From: Flemingiibacterium sp045636265
Lineage (GTDB): Bacteria > Bacillota > Clostridia > Oscillospirales > CAG-272
Reading direction: 5' to 3'
NCBI GenBank assembly: GCA_045636265.1
Contig: JAZTXD010000059.1
Coordinates: 1 to 16,573 of the forward strand
DNA: 16,573 nucleotides
Of the stretch, positions 1 through 6,402 are shown one piece after another. The notes beneath the pieces are model-generated. The model was given only the letters and a program-made list of their open reading frames with translations. It was not told the origin of the DNA and did no database searches. The position numbers and the translations under genes were made by a program. Position 1 is the stretch's first letter; each line of letters opens with the position of its first letter.

Positions 1-1
1 A

Positions 2-382
2 AAAGCGGTGGGAGGGCTCGATGATAACGATGCTCTTAAAGCAGTTTCGCTCTATCCGAAATGGAGAGAGGGCGTTAAGTTGGAGGACGGTGCGCGTGTG
101 CGCTTCGGGGAAAAGCTCTACAAGGTCAAGGATGGCGGTGCACACACGACTCAAGCGGATTGGATGCCTGATGTGGCGGTGAGCCTGTTTGAGGAAGTGC
201 GCGAAAGCGCTGCCGGTACGCTTGACAATCCCATTCCGTACAGCGGCAATATGACGCTCGAAGAGGGCAAGCATTACGCGCAAAACGGTGTGACATACCG
301 TTGCTTCCGTGACACGGGCGCGGCTGTGTATCATGCTTTGGCCGAGCTTGTGGGAATTTACGTGGAGATCGTTACAAGATGA
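2..382 (+). CDS. phage-like protein with carbohydrate-binding-like domain, 5' partial
   Basis: The frame is open to the left edge of the window. A GTG at 8 is the first possible start but has no ribosome binding site, so the gene probably begins outside. The residues contain a segment with YPKW, a GARVRFGEKLYKV stretch and a QADWMPD stretch. This resembles the short aromatic-rich ChtBD3/carbohydrate-binding-like domain often found at the C-terminus of phage tail or baseplate accessory proteins. A second part (DNPIPYSGNMTLEEGKHY, then VTYRCFRDTG) resembles the conserved end of such proteins in Clostridia prophages. The role is inferred: attachment or a structural accessory of a prophage lying to the left. 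The neighbouring tRNA-Gly fits a prophage integration site. The family call comes from remembered motifs, not a search. Confidence 0.55.
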   Translation, partial: KAVGGLDDNDALKAVSLYPKWREGVKLEDGARVRFGEKLYKVKDGGAHTTQADWMPDVAVSLFEEVRESAAGTLDNPIPYSGNMTLEEGKHYAQNGVTYRCFRDTGAAVYHALAELVGIYVEIVTR

Positions 383-555
383 TAGGACACCTTTTCTTTC
401 TGCCGAAATAGTATCGGCGATTGCGGTACCGGTCGGCATTGGAATACTGGCTTTCAGATATACAAGTGGTTCGCCGCCATTATCGAGGAGATGCGATCAA
501 GCATGCGAAAGAGGAATGGGCGAAGAACGCAGACGTAGCAAAGTACATAAAATAA
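383..555 (+). pseudogene. decayed small phage gene (holin-like?)
   Basis: No single frame is convincing, but three frames read in succession give pieces that could form one small protein. There is a hydrophobic stretch (AEIVSAIAVPVGIGILAF, about 405-457), then IYKWFAAII (about 458-484), then DAIKHAKEEWAKNADVAKYIK ending in TAA at 553-555. The frame changes between the pieces imply at least two small indels. A hydrophobic segment followed by a charged tail would fit a small phage membrane protein, but this is a guess. The alternative is chance open frames in non-coding phage-border DNA. Confidence 0.25.
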
Positions 556-571
556 TGAGCAAACTAACGCC

Positions 572-654
572 GCCACGCACGAAAACAAGAACACCGTAGG
601 ACAAGCCTACGGTGTTTTTCTTTGGAGCGAGTGATGGAAATCGAGTGGACCCAC
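572..654. repeat. diverged duplicate of tRNA-Gly 3' end plus terminator module (copy A)
   Basis: Positions 621-644 match 774-797 at 23 of 24 bases. The latter is the 3' end of tRNA-Gly with its CCA. Similarity continues outward: both copies have a strong hairpin directly beyond the tRNA end (590-616 and 741-771), then a GAAAACAA block and a CCACGC block. Into the T arm, copy A carries a 4-base GTGG insertion before ACCCAC. Copy A is no longer a tRNA, since no matching 5' acceptor strand is present. The arrangement resembles an attachment-site duplicate left by a tRNA-targeting integrase, or a tandem duplication that has since diverged. Confidence 0.6.
590..619 (+). terminator. hairpin with T tract, paired with a tRNA 3'-end copy
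   Basis: An 11-bp perfect stem (590-600 with 606-616, AACACCGTAGG/CCTACGGTGTT) with loop ACAAG is followed by a T run to 619. It could end the phage-side transcript. It occupies the same relative position as the hairpin at 741-771 next to the real tRNA-Gly, so it is also part of a diverged duplication. Confidence 0.7.
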
Positions 655-656
655 AA

Positions 657-702
657 GAGCAAACGCAAGCGCTTGCTCTACAAGAATGCTCACGCATTCT
701 TG
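657..702. repeat. two small inverted repeats between the tRNA-end copies
   Basis: GAGCAA (657-662) pairs with TTGCTC (673-678) around a self-complementary GCAAGCGCTTGC core (665-676). Next to it, CAAGAATGC (681-689) pairs perfectly with GCATTCTTG (694-702) around loop TCAC. No function is assigned. They may be integrase-arm or remnant element structure. I see no gene between 555 and 985 other than the tRNA. Confidence 0.5.
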
Positions 703-740
703 AGGCGAGCTTCTCAGCCCCACCACCACGCCAGAAAACA

Positions 741-771
741 AAACCGCTGCGGGATAAACCCACAGCGGTTT
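741..771 (-). terminator. terminator of tRNA-Gly
   Basis: Stem 741-753 with 759-771 (AAACCGCTG pairs with CAGCGGTTT, one C/A mismatch, then GGG with CCC) lies immediately downstream of the tRNA 3' CCA. On the minus strand it is followed by a T-rich run. On the plus strand it also has Ts, so it may work both ways. Confidence 0.75.
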
Positions 772-775
772 GTTT

Positions 776-849
<74 letters not shown>

Positions 850-866
850 ATATTCGGTACTTAACT

Positions 867-895
867 ATGATACCACAAAGATTCTTATTTGTCAA
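867..895 (-). promoter_or_regulatory. promoter of tRNA-Gly
   Basis: Minus-strand TTGACA (890-895) and TATCAT (867-872) are separated by 17 bp, with the tRNA starting 17 nt further on. This is a near-consensus sigma-A promoter. Confidence 0.85.
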
Positions 896-925
896 TAGGT
901 TTAACGAAAAAAATAAAAATAATGC

Positions 926-954
926 TTGAAAAGTTTTTTGGCTTGTGTTATCAT
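926..954 (+). promoter_or_regulatory. promoter of the radical SAM gene
   Basis: TTGAAA (926-931), a 17-bp spacer and TATCAT (949-954). This places the transcript start near 961 and excludes upstream in-frame starts, supporting ATG 986. Confidence 0.75.
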
Positions 955-985
955 AGTAATAGTATATTCTGCATGGAGGTGTGAT

Positions 986-1945
986 ATGCCAAATCAAGCT
1001 GATACAAATCCATTTAGATACAGCGATTCAAATAAACGCTATCATTCATACGACTATTTTCTTCGCCAAAAGTTCGGCTCGAAGTGCGCGAAGCTCCCGA
1101 TAGATGCAGGATTCACCTGCCCAAACCGTGACGGAACGTGCGGAGTTGGCGGATGTGTTTACTGCTCGGCGCGCGGTTCGGGGGACTTTTGCTCCGACTC
1201 GTCCGCTTCGATAGAAAAGCAGCTTGAGGCAGCATATGAAACCATGTCGAAAAAGTGGGAGCATCCGCGTGCGATTGCCTATTTTCAGGCGTTCACCAAT
1301 ACGTACGCGCCGGTGAGCGTCCTGCGTGAAAAGTATGAAGCGGCGCTCTCCTTTGAGCAGACAGTTGGAATCAGCATCGCCACACGCGCGGATTGCCTTG
1401 GGGACGACGTGTGCGAATACCTGGCAGAGCTTGCCGAGCGAACGTTTCTCACAGTGGAGCTTGGACTCCAGAGCGTGCACGATGCAACCGCAGAGCGTAT
1501 AAACCGCGGCCACACCTTTGCGCAGTTTATGGACGGATATGAAAAACTGCGCCGTGCATCCGGCAAAATAAACATCGGCGTACATCTCATAAACGGACTT
1601 CCGGGCGAAACACCGGATATGATGCTTGAGTCGGCAAAGACTGTTGCGAGTCTTCGTCCTGACCAATTAAAGCTGCATCTTCTGCACGTTATAGAGGGAA
1701 CGGCACTTGCCGATATGTACAGGCGCGGAGAATTTGAATGTCTGACGCTTGAAGAGTACGCGGACATTGTTGTGCGTCAGCTCGAGGTAATGCCGCCGGA
1801 AACGGTTATCGGCAGACTGACGGGCGACGGCATGGCGGACACGCTCATCGCGCCCCAGTGGAGCCGCAAAAAGCTGGTCGTTATGAACACGGTTGACAAG
1901 CTCATGTATGAACGAAACACGTGGCAGGGGCGACTGTCTGAGTGA
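986..1945 (+). CDS. TIGR01212-family (YhcC-type) radical SAM protein
   Basis: The protein has 319 residues. The start ATG at 986 is chosen because GGAGGTG lies 7-8 nt upstream and a promoter ends at 954. The N-terminal third carries the motif CPNRDGTCGVGGCVYC (residues 45-60). C45, C57 and C60 are the expected 4Fe-4S ligands in this family's wide CxxxxxxxxxxxCxxC spacing, unlike the usual CxxxCxxC. Further family features are YFQAFTNTYAP, the TVELGLQS segment and HLINGLPGET, which fit strands of a radical SAM barrel. The length is typical. The family is widespread and YhcC-like, but the reaction is not established. It is predicted to be a cytosolic SAM-cleaving enzyme. It is monocistronic, with its own promoter and a terminator-like repeat after it. 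Confidence 0.92.
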   Translation: MPNQADTNPFRYSDSNKRYHSYDYFLRQKFGSKCAKLPIDAGFTCPNRDGTCGVGGCVYCSARGSGDFCSDSSASIEKQLEAAYETMSKKWEHPRAIAYFQAFTNTYAPVSVLREKYEAALSFEQTVGISIATRADCLGDDVCEYLAELAERTFLTVELGLQSVHDATAERINRGHTFAQFMDGYEKLRRASGKINIGVHLINGLPGETPDMMLESAKTVASLRPDQLKLHLLHVIEGTALADMYRRGEFECLTLEEYADIVVRQLEVMPPETVIGRLTGDGMADTLIAPQWSRKKLVVMNTVDKLMYERNTWQGRLSE

Positions 1946-1960
1946 GTGAAAACCAATATA

Positions 1961-2086
1961 CTTGTAGGGCGGGGGCTTGCTCCCGCCGTCTTTTGTTTTG
2001 TGCAAATACCTTGTAGGGGCGATTCACGAATCGCCCGCAAAAGGCGCAAATTTTATAAAACGGGCGCATCGTGATGCGCCCCTACG
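1961..2086. repeat. cluster of three REP-like hairpin repeats
   Basis: Three units share a TTGTAGGG or GTAGGGG head. Unit 1 is at 1961-1987. Unit 2 is at about 2010-2036, with stem GGGCGATT (2017-2024) and AATCGCCC (2029-2036) around CACG. Unit 3 is inverted at about 2062-2086, with stem GGGCGCAT (2062-2069) and ATGCGCCC (2074-2081) around CGTG. Units 2 and 3 are diverged copies facing each other, like a BIME pair. The same CTTGTAGGGAC head occurs in the tandem repeats at 16.4 kb. They are probably dispersed non-coding repeats of this genome. Confidence 0.7.
1968..1998 (+). terminator. terminator-like hairpin after the radical SAM gene
   Basis: GGCGGG (1968-1973) pairs with CCCGCC (1982-1987) and is followed by TCTTTTGTTTTG. 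The hairpin is also a member of the CTTGTAGGG-headed repeat family described next, so a repeat may have been adopted as a terminator. Confidence 0.55.
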
Positions 2087-2185
2087 GGATAACCGTGTGC
2101 CGAAAACATGCAAAAATTGTACAAACTATACAAAAATGTGACTTTGATTTCTATGTCACAATGGACATTATTTTTTTAAAACCCC

Positions 2186-2214
2186 TTGAAAAAATGCCTT
2201 GCATAATGTATAAT
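2186..2214 (+). promoter_or_regulatory. promoter of the EF-G-like gene
   Basis: TTGAAA (2186-2191), a 17-bp spacer and a consensus TATAAT (2209-2214). This gives an untranslated leader of about 140 nt before ATG 2362. Upstream, TGTGAC (2137-2142) and GTCACA (2155-2160) form an inverted repeat with a 12-nt gap that could be a regulator site, though its spacing is wider than a CRP/FNR box. Confidence 0.8.
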
Positions 2215-2361
2215 AGACAGTGTAATCAGCTAGTGAATATTATGGTTTATCAACAAAATACACGCAAATTATAAGTTCGACTATCTGAATCCTGTCACGC
2301 ATAAATATATGTGCGGGCGGTACATTCCCAAAAAAATATACAGAAAAGGAGCATTTTCACA
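2215..2361 (+). other. long 5' leader of the EF-G-like gene
   Basis: About 140 nt lie between the predicted transcript start and the start codon. I see no recognised riboswitch, T-box or strong attenuator hairpin in it. The Shine-Dalgarno AAAGGAG sits near 2345-2351. Confidence 0.4.
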
Positions 2362-4434
2362 ATGGACAAGATTACCACAAAAAGCATACGTAACGTAGCC
2401 CTACTCGGCCACGGCGGAACCGGAAAGACCTCGCTTTGCGAAGCCATGCTTTACCTTGCGAAAGAAACCGACCGTCTCGGAAGGACTCCTGAGGGAAACA
2501 CCGTAAGTGACTACGATCCCGAGGAAATCCGTCGTGGATTCTCACTTTCAACTACAGTTGAACCGCTTTCATGGCAGGACAGTAAAATAAATCTGCTCGA
2601 CACCCCCGGATATCTTGACTTTTCCGGCGAAGTGCTCGAGGCTATGCGAGTTGCCGACAGCGCACTTATCGTTGTTGACGGACGTAACGGCGTTGAGGTC
2701 GGAACCGAGCTTGCATGGGATATGGCAGAAAAAGAAGGTATCCCGAAGGCATTCTTTATCAACCGTTTTGATGACGGCGAAGCTCGCTTTAAGAGAGTAT
2801 TTGACGCACTCCGTGAAAAATTCGGTGTGGCAGTATGTCCGCTTCTCATACCGATGATCGAAGGCGACAAGGTTATAGGCTTCCTTAATCTTATTGACAT
2901 GAAGTCTGAGGTTTACGACAAGAGCGGCGCCAATATGGAGTCGGAAATTCCCGAAGAATTTAAGGCTATCGCAGAAGAATACCGCAACATGCTCTATGAG
3001 TCGATCGCACAGACCAGCGACGATCTTATGGATAAATTCTTCAACGAAGAGCCTATTACATATAATGAAGCTATGAACGCCGTACACGACGGCATTATAA
3101 ACGGCGAGATCGTTCCCGTATTCTGCGGCTCCGCAACGAAGATGTGGGGCGTTACTGCGGTGCTCGACACTATCGCGGACTCCTTCCCGCGTCCTACGGC
3201 ACGCAAGACCGAAACAATTATTACACCCGACGGCGAGGACGAGATGGCTATAGATCCCGAGGGAGAAACATCTATCTTTGTGTTCAAAACAGTTGCCGAC
3301 CCGTTTGTCGGTAAGATGTCCTATTTCAAGGTTCTTGGCGGTGCTCTCAAGAAGGATATGACGCTTCGCAACACCACAAACGGCGGCAGTGAAAAGATGG
3401 CGCGTATCTACACTATCCGCGGTAAGAAGCAGACCGAGGTTGAAGCACTTTGCTGCGGCGATATCGGTATGACCGCAAAGCTCAATGCAACCAATACGGG
3501 TGACACGCTTACCGCATCCGCAAAGGATATCAAGTATAAGGGTATTGACTTCCCCGAGCCCTTCCTCACTCAGGCTATCAAGCCGCTTGCAAAGGGAGAT
3601 GAAGATAAGATATCCTCGGGTATCGCAAAGCTTCTCGAAGAGGACCTCACCACACGTTATGAGAACAACGCGGAAACAAAGCAGCTTCTTATTTCCGGTG
3701 TCGGTGACATTCATCTTGACGTGCTTGTAGCAAAGCTTAAGAACCGCTTCGGTACATCCGTTGTACTTGAAAAGCCGAAGATAGCCTACCGCGAAACCAT
3801 TAAGAAGACTGTAGAGGCTGAAGGAAAGCATAAGAAGCAGTCCGGCGGTCACGGTCAGTACGGTCATGTACGCATCAGATTCGCTCCCGGCGAGGGCGAC
3901 GGACTTACGTTTACCGAGAGTGTTGTTGGCGGCGCCGTTCCGAAGGGATTCTTCCCGGCGGTTGAAAAGGGTCTTACAGAGGCAATGCAGAAGGGCGTTC
4001 TCGCGGGATATCCCGTAGTCGGACTCGCGGCTGACCTTTATGACGGCTCGTATCACGACGTTGACTCCTCGGAAATGTCCTTTAAGATGGCGGCAAACCT
4101 TGCGTACAAGGACGGTCTGCCCAAGGCAAATCCCGTTATCCTTGAGCCGGTCGGTGCACTCAACTGCCTTGTTCCCGATAACATGGTGGGCGACGTTATC
4201 GGCGATCTCAACAAGCGTCGCGGACGTGTGCTCGGTATGGAAGCGTCGCACGAGAAGAAGGGTTACACCAACGTTCAGGCAGAGGTTCCCAAGGCTGAAA
4301 TGATGGATTACCCGATAGCACTCCGTGCAACCACACAGGGACGCGGAAGCTTTACGTTCTACTTCGAGCGTTACGAGGAAGTTCCCGCAAACGTTGCACA
4401 GAAGATCATCGCAGACTCGGCAAAGGCTGAATAA
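2362..4434 (+). CDS. EF-G-like translation GTPase (FusA2-type paralogue)
   Basis: The protein has 690 residues, the size of EF-G. The start ATG 2362 follows AAAGGAG. The five-domain EF-G order is recognisable: a GTPase domain, a domain II beta barrel, and domains III-V ending in an EF-G C-terminal region with TTQGRGSF. The P loop is GHGGTGKT (16-23) instead of canonical EF-G AHIDAGKT. The G3 motif is DTPGYLDF (80-87), with Tyr84 where EF-G has the catalytic His. The G4 motif is NRFD (134-137) instead of NKMD. These substitutions mark the EF-G-like/FusA2 subfamily rather than the main elongation factor, which would normally sit beside rpsL-rpsG-tuf. Its role is not settled, and it may bind ribosomes with altered GTP hydrolysis. 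It is monocistronic, with its own promoter and terminator. Confidence 0.88.
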   Translation: MDKITTKSIRNVALLGHGGTGKTSLCEAMLYLAKETDRLGRTPEGNTVSDYDPEEIRRGFSLSTTVEPLSWQDSKINLLDTPGYLDFSGEVLEAMRVADSALIVVDGRNGVEVGTELAWDMAEKEGIPKAFFINRFDDGEARFKRVFDALREKFGVAVCPLLIPMIEGDKVIGFLNLIDMKSEVYDKSGANMESEIPEEFKAIAEEYRNMLYESIAQTSDDLMDKFFNEEPITYNEAMNAVHDGIINGEIVPVFCGSATKMWGVTAVLDTIADSFPRPTARKTETIITPDGEDEMAIDPEGETSIFVFKTVADPFVGKMSYFKVLGGALKKDMTLRNTTNGGSEKMARIYTIRGKKQTEVEALCCGDIGMTAKLNATNTGDTLTASAKDIKYKGIDFPEPFLTQAIKPLAKGDEDKISSGIAKLLEEDLTTRYENNAETKQLLISGVGDIHLDVLVAKLKNRFGTSVVLEKPKIAYRETIKKTVEAEGKHKKQSGGHGQYGHVRIRFAPGEGDGLTFTESVVGGAVPKGFFPAVEKGLTEAMQKGVLAGYPVVGLAADLYDGSYHDVDSSEMSFKMAANLAYKDGLPKANPVILEPVGALNCLVPDNMVGDVIGDLNKRRGRVLGMEASHEKKGYTNVQAEVPKAEMMDYPIALRATTQGRGSFTFYFERYEEVPANVAQKIIADSAKAE

Positions 4435-4445
4435 AAGTAAAACAG

Positions 4446-4477
4446 ATCGGCGCACTAAAGGGTGCGCCGATTTTTTT
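4446..4477 (+). terminator. terminator of the EF-G-like gene
   Basis: A 10-bp perfect stem ATCGGCGCAC (4446-4455) with GTGCGCCGAT (4462-4471) is followed by seven Ts. It begins 11 nt after the stop codon. Confidence 0.93.
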
Positions 4478-4478
4478 C

Positions 4479-4507
4479 TTGACACGGTGTATAAACTGTG
4501 ATATAAT
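4479..4507 (+). promoter_or_regulatory. consensus promoter of the SGNH gene
   Basis: TTGACA (4479-4484), a 17-bp spacer and TATAAT (4502-4507): a full-consensus sigma-A promoter. It overlaps the end of the preceding T tract, so the terminator and this promoter are packed back to back. Confidence 0.93.
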
Positions 4508-4537
4508 GACCTTAACATTCAATAAAGGAGCCCTCCC

Positions 4538-4963
4538 GTGAAACGATTCCCCGATAGTGCCCGCGTTTGCTTCGTTGGCGACAGCATTACTCACACGGAA
4601 TCGCTGTACGACTCCGACCGCGTGCATCCGAATGAAAGAGGACATTTCGTAATGGCGCAAACATTCCTCGCTTCGCAGGGGCTTGAGTATTCGGAGCCGA
4701 TGGGATTTTCTGCGGAGATTGAAGAATGGTACGCCACCGTGAGAAAGATCAGAAACACTGTTGCCACTGAATATTTCGTAGTCCCGAACTACACCGAGCT
4801 TGACGGCGAGGCTCGCATGAATGCTGTCAAGGAGTACATCGCGAACATGGAGAAGAACGGCGATGATCCGGGCGAGTACCTTAAAAATTTAGTGTACTCT
4901 TATGTGGAAGACAAGCCGTATCAGGCGGAGTATGTTGAGTTCGTTAAGAAGTTTATGAAATAG
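4538..4963 (+). CDS. SGNH/GDSL hydrolase, internally deleted
   Basis: The protein has 141 residues. The start is GTG 4538, preceded by AAAGGAG. VCFVGDSITHT (10-20) is block I of SGNH hydrolases with nucleophile Ser16. DRVHPNERGHFVMAQ (27-41) is block V with catalytic Asp27 and His30. In an intact enzyme about 150-190 residues holding the oxyanion Gly (block II) and Asn (block III, GxND) lie between these blocks. Here they are only about ten residues apart. The frame is kept across the apparent junction near nt 4595-4605, and the C-terminal extension (residues 50-141) looks undamaged. I infer an in-frame internal deletion that should abolish hydrolase activity, despite the intact promoter and RBS. 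A mis-assembly could give the same picture. The intact family acts on esters, often of acylated sugars or lipids. Confidence 0.8.
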   Translation: MKRFPDSARVCFVGDSITHTESLYDSDRVHPNERGHFVMAQTFLASQGLEYSEPMGFSAEIEEWYATVRKIRNTVATEYFVVPNYTELDGEARMNAVKEYIANMEKNGDDPGEYLKNLVYSYVEDKPYQAEYVEFVKKFMK

Positions 4964-4970
4964 GGAGCAA

Positions 4971-5001
4971 AAAAATGGGAGGAATAAAGCCTCCCATTTT
5001 G
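4971..5001 (+). terminator. terminator of the SGNH gene
   Basis: The perfect stem AAAATGGGAGG (4972-4982) and CCTCCCATTTT (4990-5000) with a 7-nt loop lies 8 nt after the stop codon. Confidence 0.88.
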
Positions 5002-5014
5002 TATGTTGCGGTAA

Positions 5015-5154
5015 AACCCTCGGTCGGAACCCTCATCCGGCGCTTCGCGCCACCTTCCCCCAGGGGAAGGTGATGTGGATTCAATCTCGTCTAATGCCCT
5101 CCCTTGGGGGAGGGTGTCACGTCGATAGGCGTGACGGGTGAGGGTTCGAGGGTT
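5015..5154. repeat. MITE-like inverted-repeat element
   Basis: This 140-bp element is bounded by compound terminal inverted repeats. AACCCTCG (5015-5022) and GAACCCTCA (5027-5035) on the left match TGAGGGTTC (5139-5147) and CGAGGGTT (5147-5154) on the right. Inside are four further hairpins: GGCGC/GCGCC (5039-5051), CACCTTCCCC/GGGGAAGGTG (5051-5072), CCCTCCC/GGGAGGG (5097-5114) and GTCACG/CGTGAC (5116-5135). There is no coding potential of its own. It sits between two convergent genes and ends 6 bp before the stop of the minus-strand gene. GC-rich elements of this look are common in gut Clostridia genomes. Confidence 0.7.
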
Positions 5155-5160
5155 AACCAC

Positions 5161-6219
5161 TTACTTCATATACTTTTTGCGGTTTTCTGCGAGGATCTTG
5201 TCGCGCTCGATGGAACGGATGCGGCGCATCGCCTCAACAGTCATTTCCCATGTCTTAATGGGATTCTCTGCGCGGTATGTGTTGGATTCGCTTCCATTAA
5301 AGCCCCAGGCGAGAATGGTTCTTGCACCTGCATCGTATGCGGCTTCAGTCGCTTGTATGATCTCCTCCTCGCGACCTGCCGGAACTCTGAAGGTCTGAAT
5401 CCAGATGTTGTGGTCCTTGCCGTGCTTGTCAGCCAGCGCAAGCGAATCCTTGGTCTGGTTGTATACGAACTCATAAGGATGAGCGTCCTTCTCAACGAAC
5501 CAGTACGGGTCAGAGCCAACGTTGTACATTGTCGGGAGCGAGCAAATGCGGTCAAGCAGCTCGAAGTCGGAGCCTGCCTCGGGAATTACCATTACACAGC
5601 AGATGTTCTTCATGCCAAGAGAAGTGGAGTATTCAGTAAGCTCGCGGAAATAGTCAACGACTGTGTCGGTGCGGAACTGCATGAAGTCCTTGTCATTCTC
5701 AACATTTTCGGTGGGCATCGGACGGTTGTATCTTTCCTCGAAGAGCTTCTTACATCTCGGGCAGCAGCAGCCGTATACAAATTCGCCGGACTCGAGCTTC
5801 TTCTTCGGGATACACGGCTCGTCCCAGAATATAGTACGTCCGCCGATCTCATAAACATCGTCGATCCACTTCTTCTGGAAGTCACGGAGATCGGGGCTGT
5901 TAAGACAAGCGTATGTAGGGGACATTTCGCCGTTGTTGAAGTAGGTGTGGCTGTCGGGATAGAACGCAAGGAAGTGCGATGTGTCACCGGGAGGGCCGCT
6001 GAGTCCCCAGTTGTCAACCCAAACCTCAAGACCTTGATCCTCGGTTGCCTTGAACATATCCTTCATAACCGCCTTGTGGCGTGTCCAGTCGGTGTGGGAA
6101 TACATGTGCAGTACCACGTCCATATCGGCGCGTGCTATTGTTTTCATGTCTTCGATTGCGTGCGAGAGCATTCTGTTGCCGTGGTAGGCAACGCCTGTTA
6201 AAAGACTGCGCTTTGCCAT
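5161..6219 (-). CDS. predicted TIM-barrel glycosidase-like protein, uncharacterised
   Basis: The protein has 352 residues, starting at ATG 6219 after AAAGGAG. There is no signal peptide or membrane segment, so it is cytosolic. I do not recognise a named family. The alternation of short hydrophobic strands and helices, the IFWDEPC segment (130-136, with Glu134 at a strand end) and ILAWGFNGSES near the C-terminus suggest a (beta/alpha)8 barrel like glycoside hydrolase-like (GHL) proteins. A cysteine cluster CCCPRCKKLF (151-160) lies in a loop after the presumed fourth strand. Similar CxC-xx-C loops followed by F or Y occur in uncharacterised barrel glycosidases. The many Trp and Tyr residues fit a sugar-binding cleft. 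It is divergent from an AraC/PocR regulator that probably controls it. Substrate and activity are unknown. Confidence 0.65.
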   Translation of the reverse strand: MAKRSLLTGVAYHGNRMLSHAIEDMKTIARADMDVVLHMYSHTDWTRHKAVMKDMFKATEDQGLEVWVDNWGLSGPPGDTSHFLAFYPDSHTYFNNGEMSPTYACLNSPDLRDFQKKWIDDVYEIGGRTIFWDEPCIPKKKLESGEFVYGCCCPRCKKLFEERYNRPMPTENVENDKDFMQFRTDTVVDYFRELTEYSTSLGMKNICCVMVIPEAGSDFELLDRICSLPTMYNVGSDPYWFVEKDAHPYEFVYNQTKDSLALADKHGKDHNIWIQTFRVPAGREEEIIQATEAAYDAGARTILAWGFNGSESNTYRAENPIKTWEMTVEAMRRIRSIERDKILAENRKKYMK

Positions 6220-6260
6220 AAAATATATCTCCTTTGCAGTTTATATTATATTACAGTTAT

Positions 6261-6289
6261 ATTATATCAACTGACGGCATCTTTAACAA
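6261..6289 (-). promoter_or_regulatory. promoter of the TIM-barrel gene
   Basis: Minus-strand TTGTTA (6284-6289) and TATAAT (6261-6266) have a 17-bp spacer. The transcript would start about 35 nt before the start codon at 6219. A second TATAAT-like box lies nearer the gene at 6245-6250. Confidence 0.75.
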
Positions 6290-6351
6290 TGATAAAACGA
6301 TAAATAAATTTGAAAAATTAATAAAATATCGCGGTTTTTTATAAATAATTG

Positions 6352-6380
6352 TTGTATTTGTCATTTTTGTGTGTTATAAT
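6352..6380 (+). promoter_or_regulatory. promoter of the AraC/PocR regulator
   Basis: TTGTAT (6352-6357), a 17-bp spacer and TATAAT (6375-6380). The two divergent -35 boxes are 62 bp apart. That AT-rich space holds CGATA (6298-6302) and TATCG (6327-6331), a weak inverted repeat that could be part of an operator. Confidence 0.8.
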
Positions 6381-6402
6381 TAGGGAAAGGGAGGTGCTGT
6401 GT

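Noticed and set aside
2569..4518. Very long open frame (649 codons) on the minus strand opposite the EF-G-like gene.
   Set aside because: It is the antisense shadow of a strongly supported EF-G-like gene. It has no RBS, its composition is Cys/Leu/His rich without motifs, and the plus-strand gene has promoter, RBS and terminator.
5104..6201. A 365-codon plus-strand open frame opposite the TIM-barrel gene.
   Set aside because: It starts inside the MITE-like element with no RBS and has the Val/Cys/Leu-rich composition of an antisense frame. The minus-strand gene has a good RBS and promoter.
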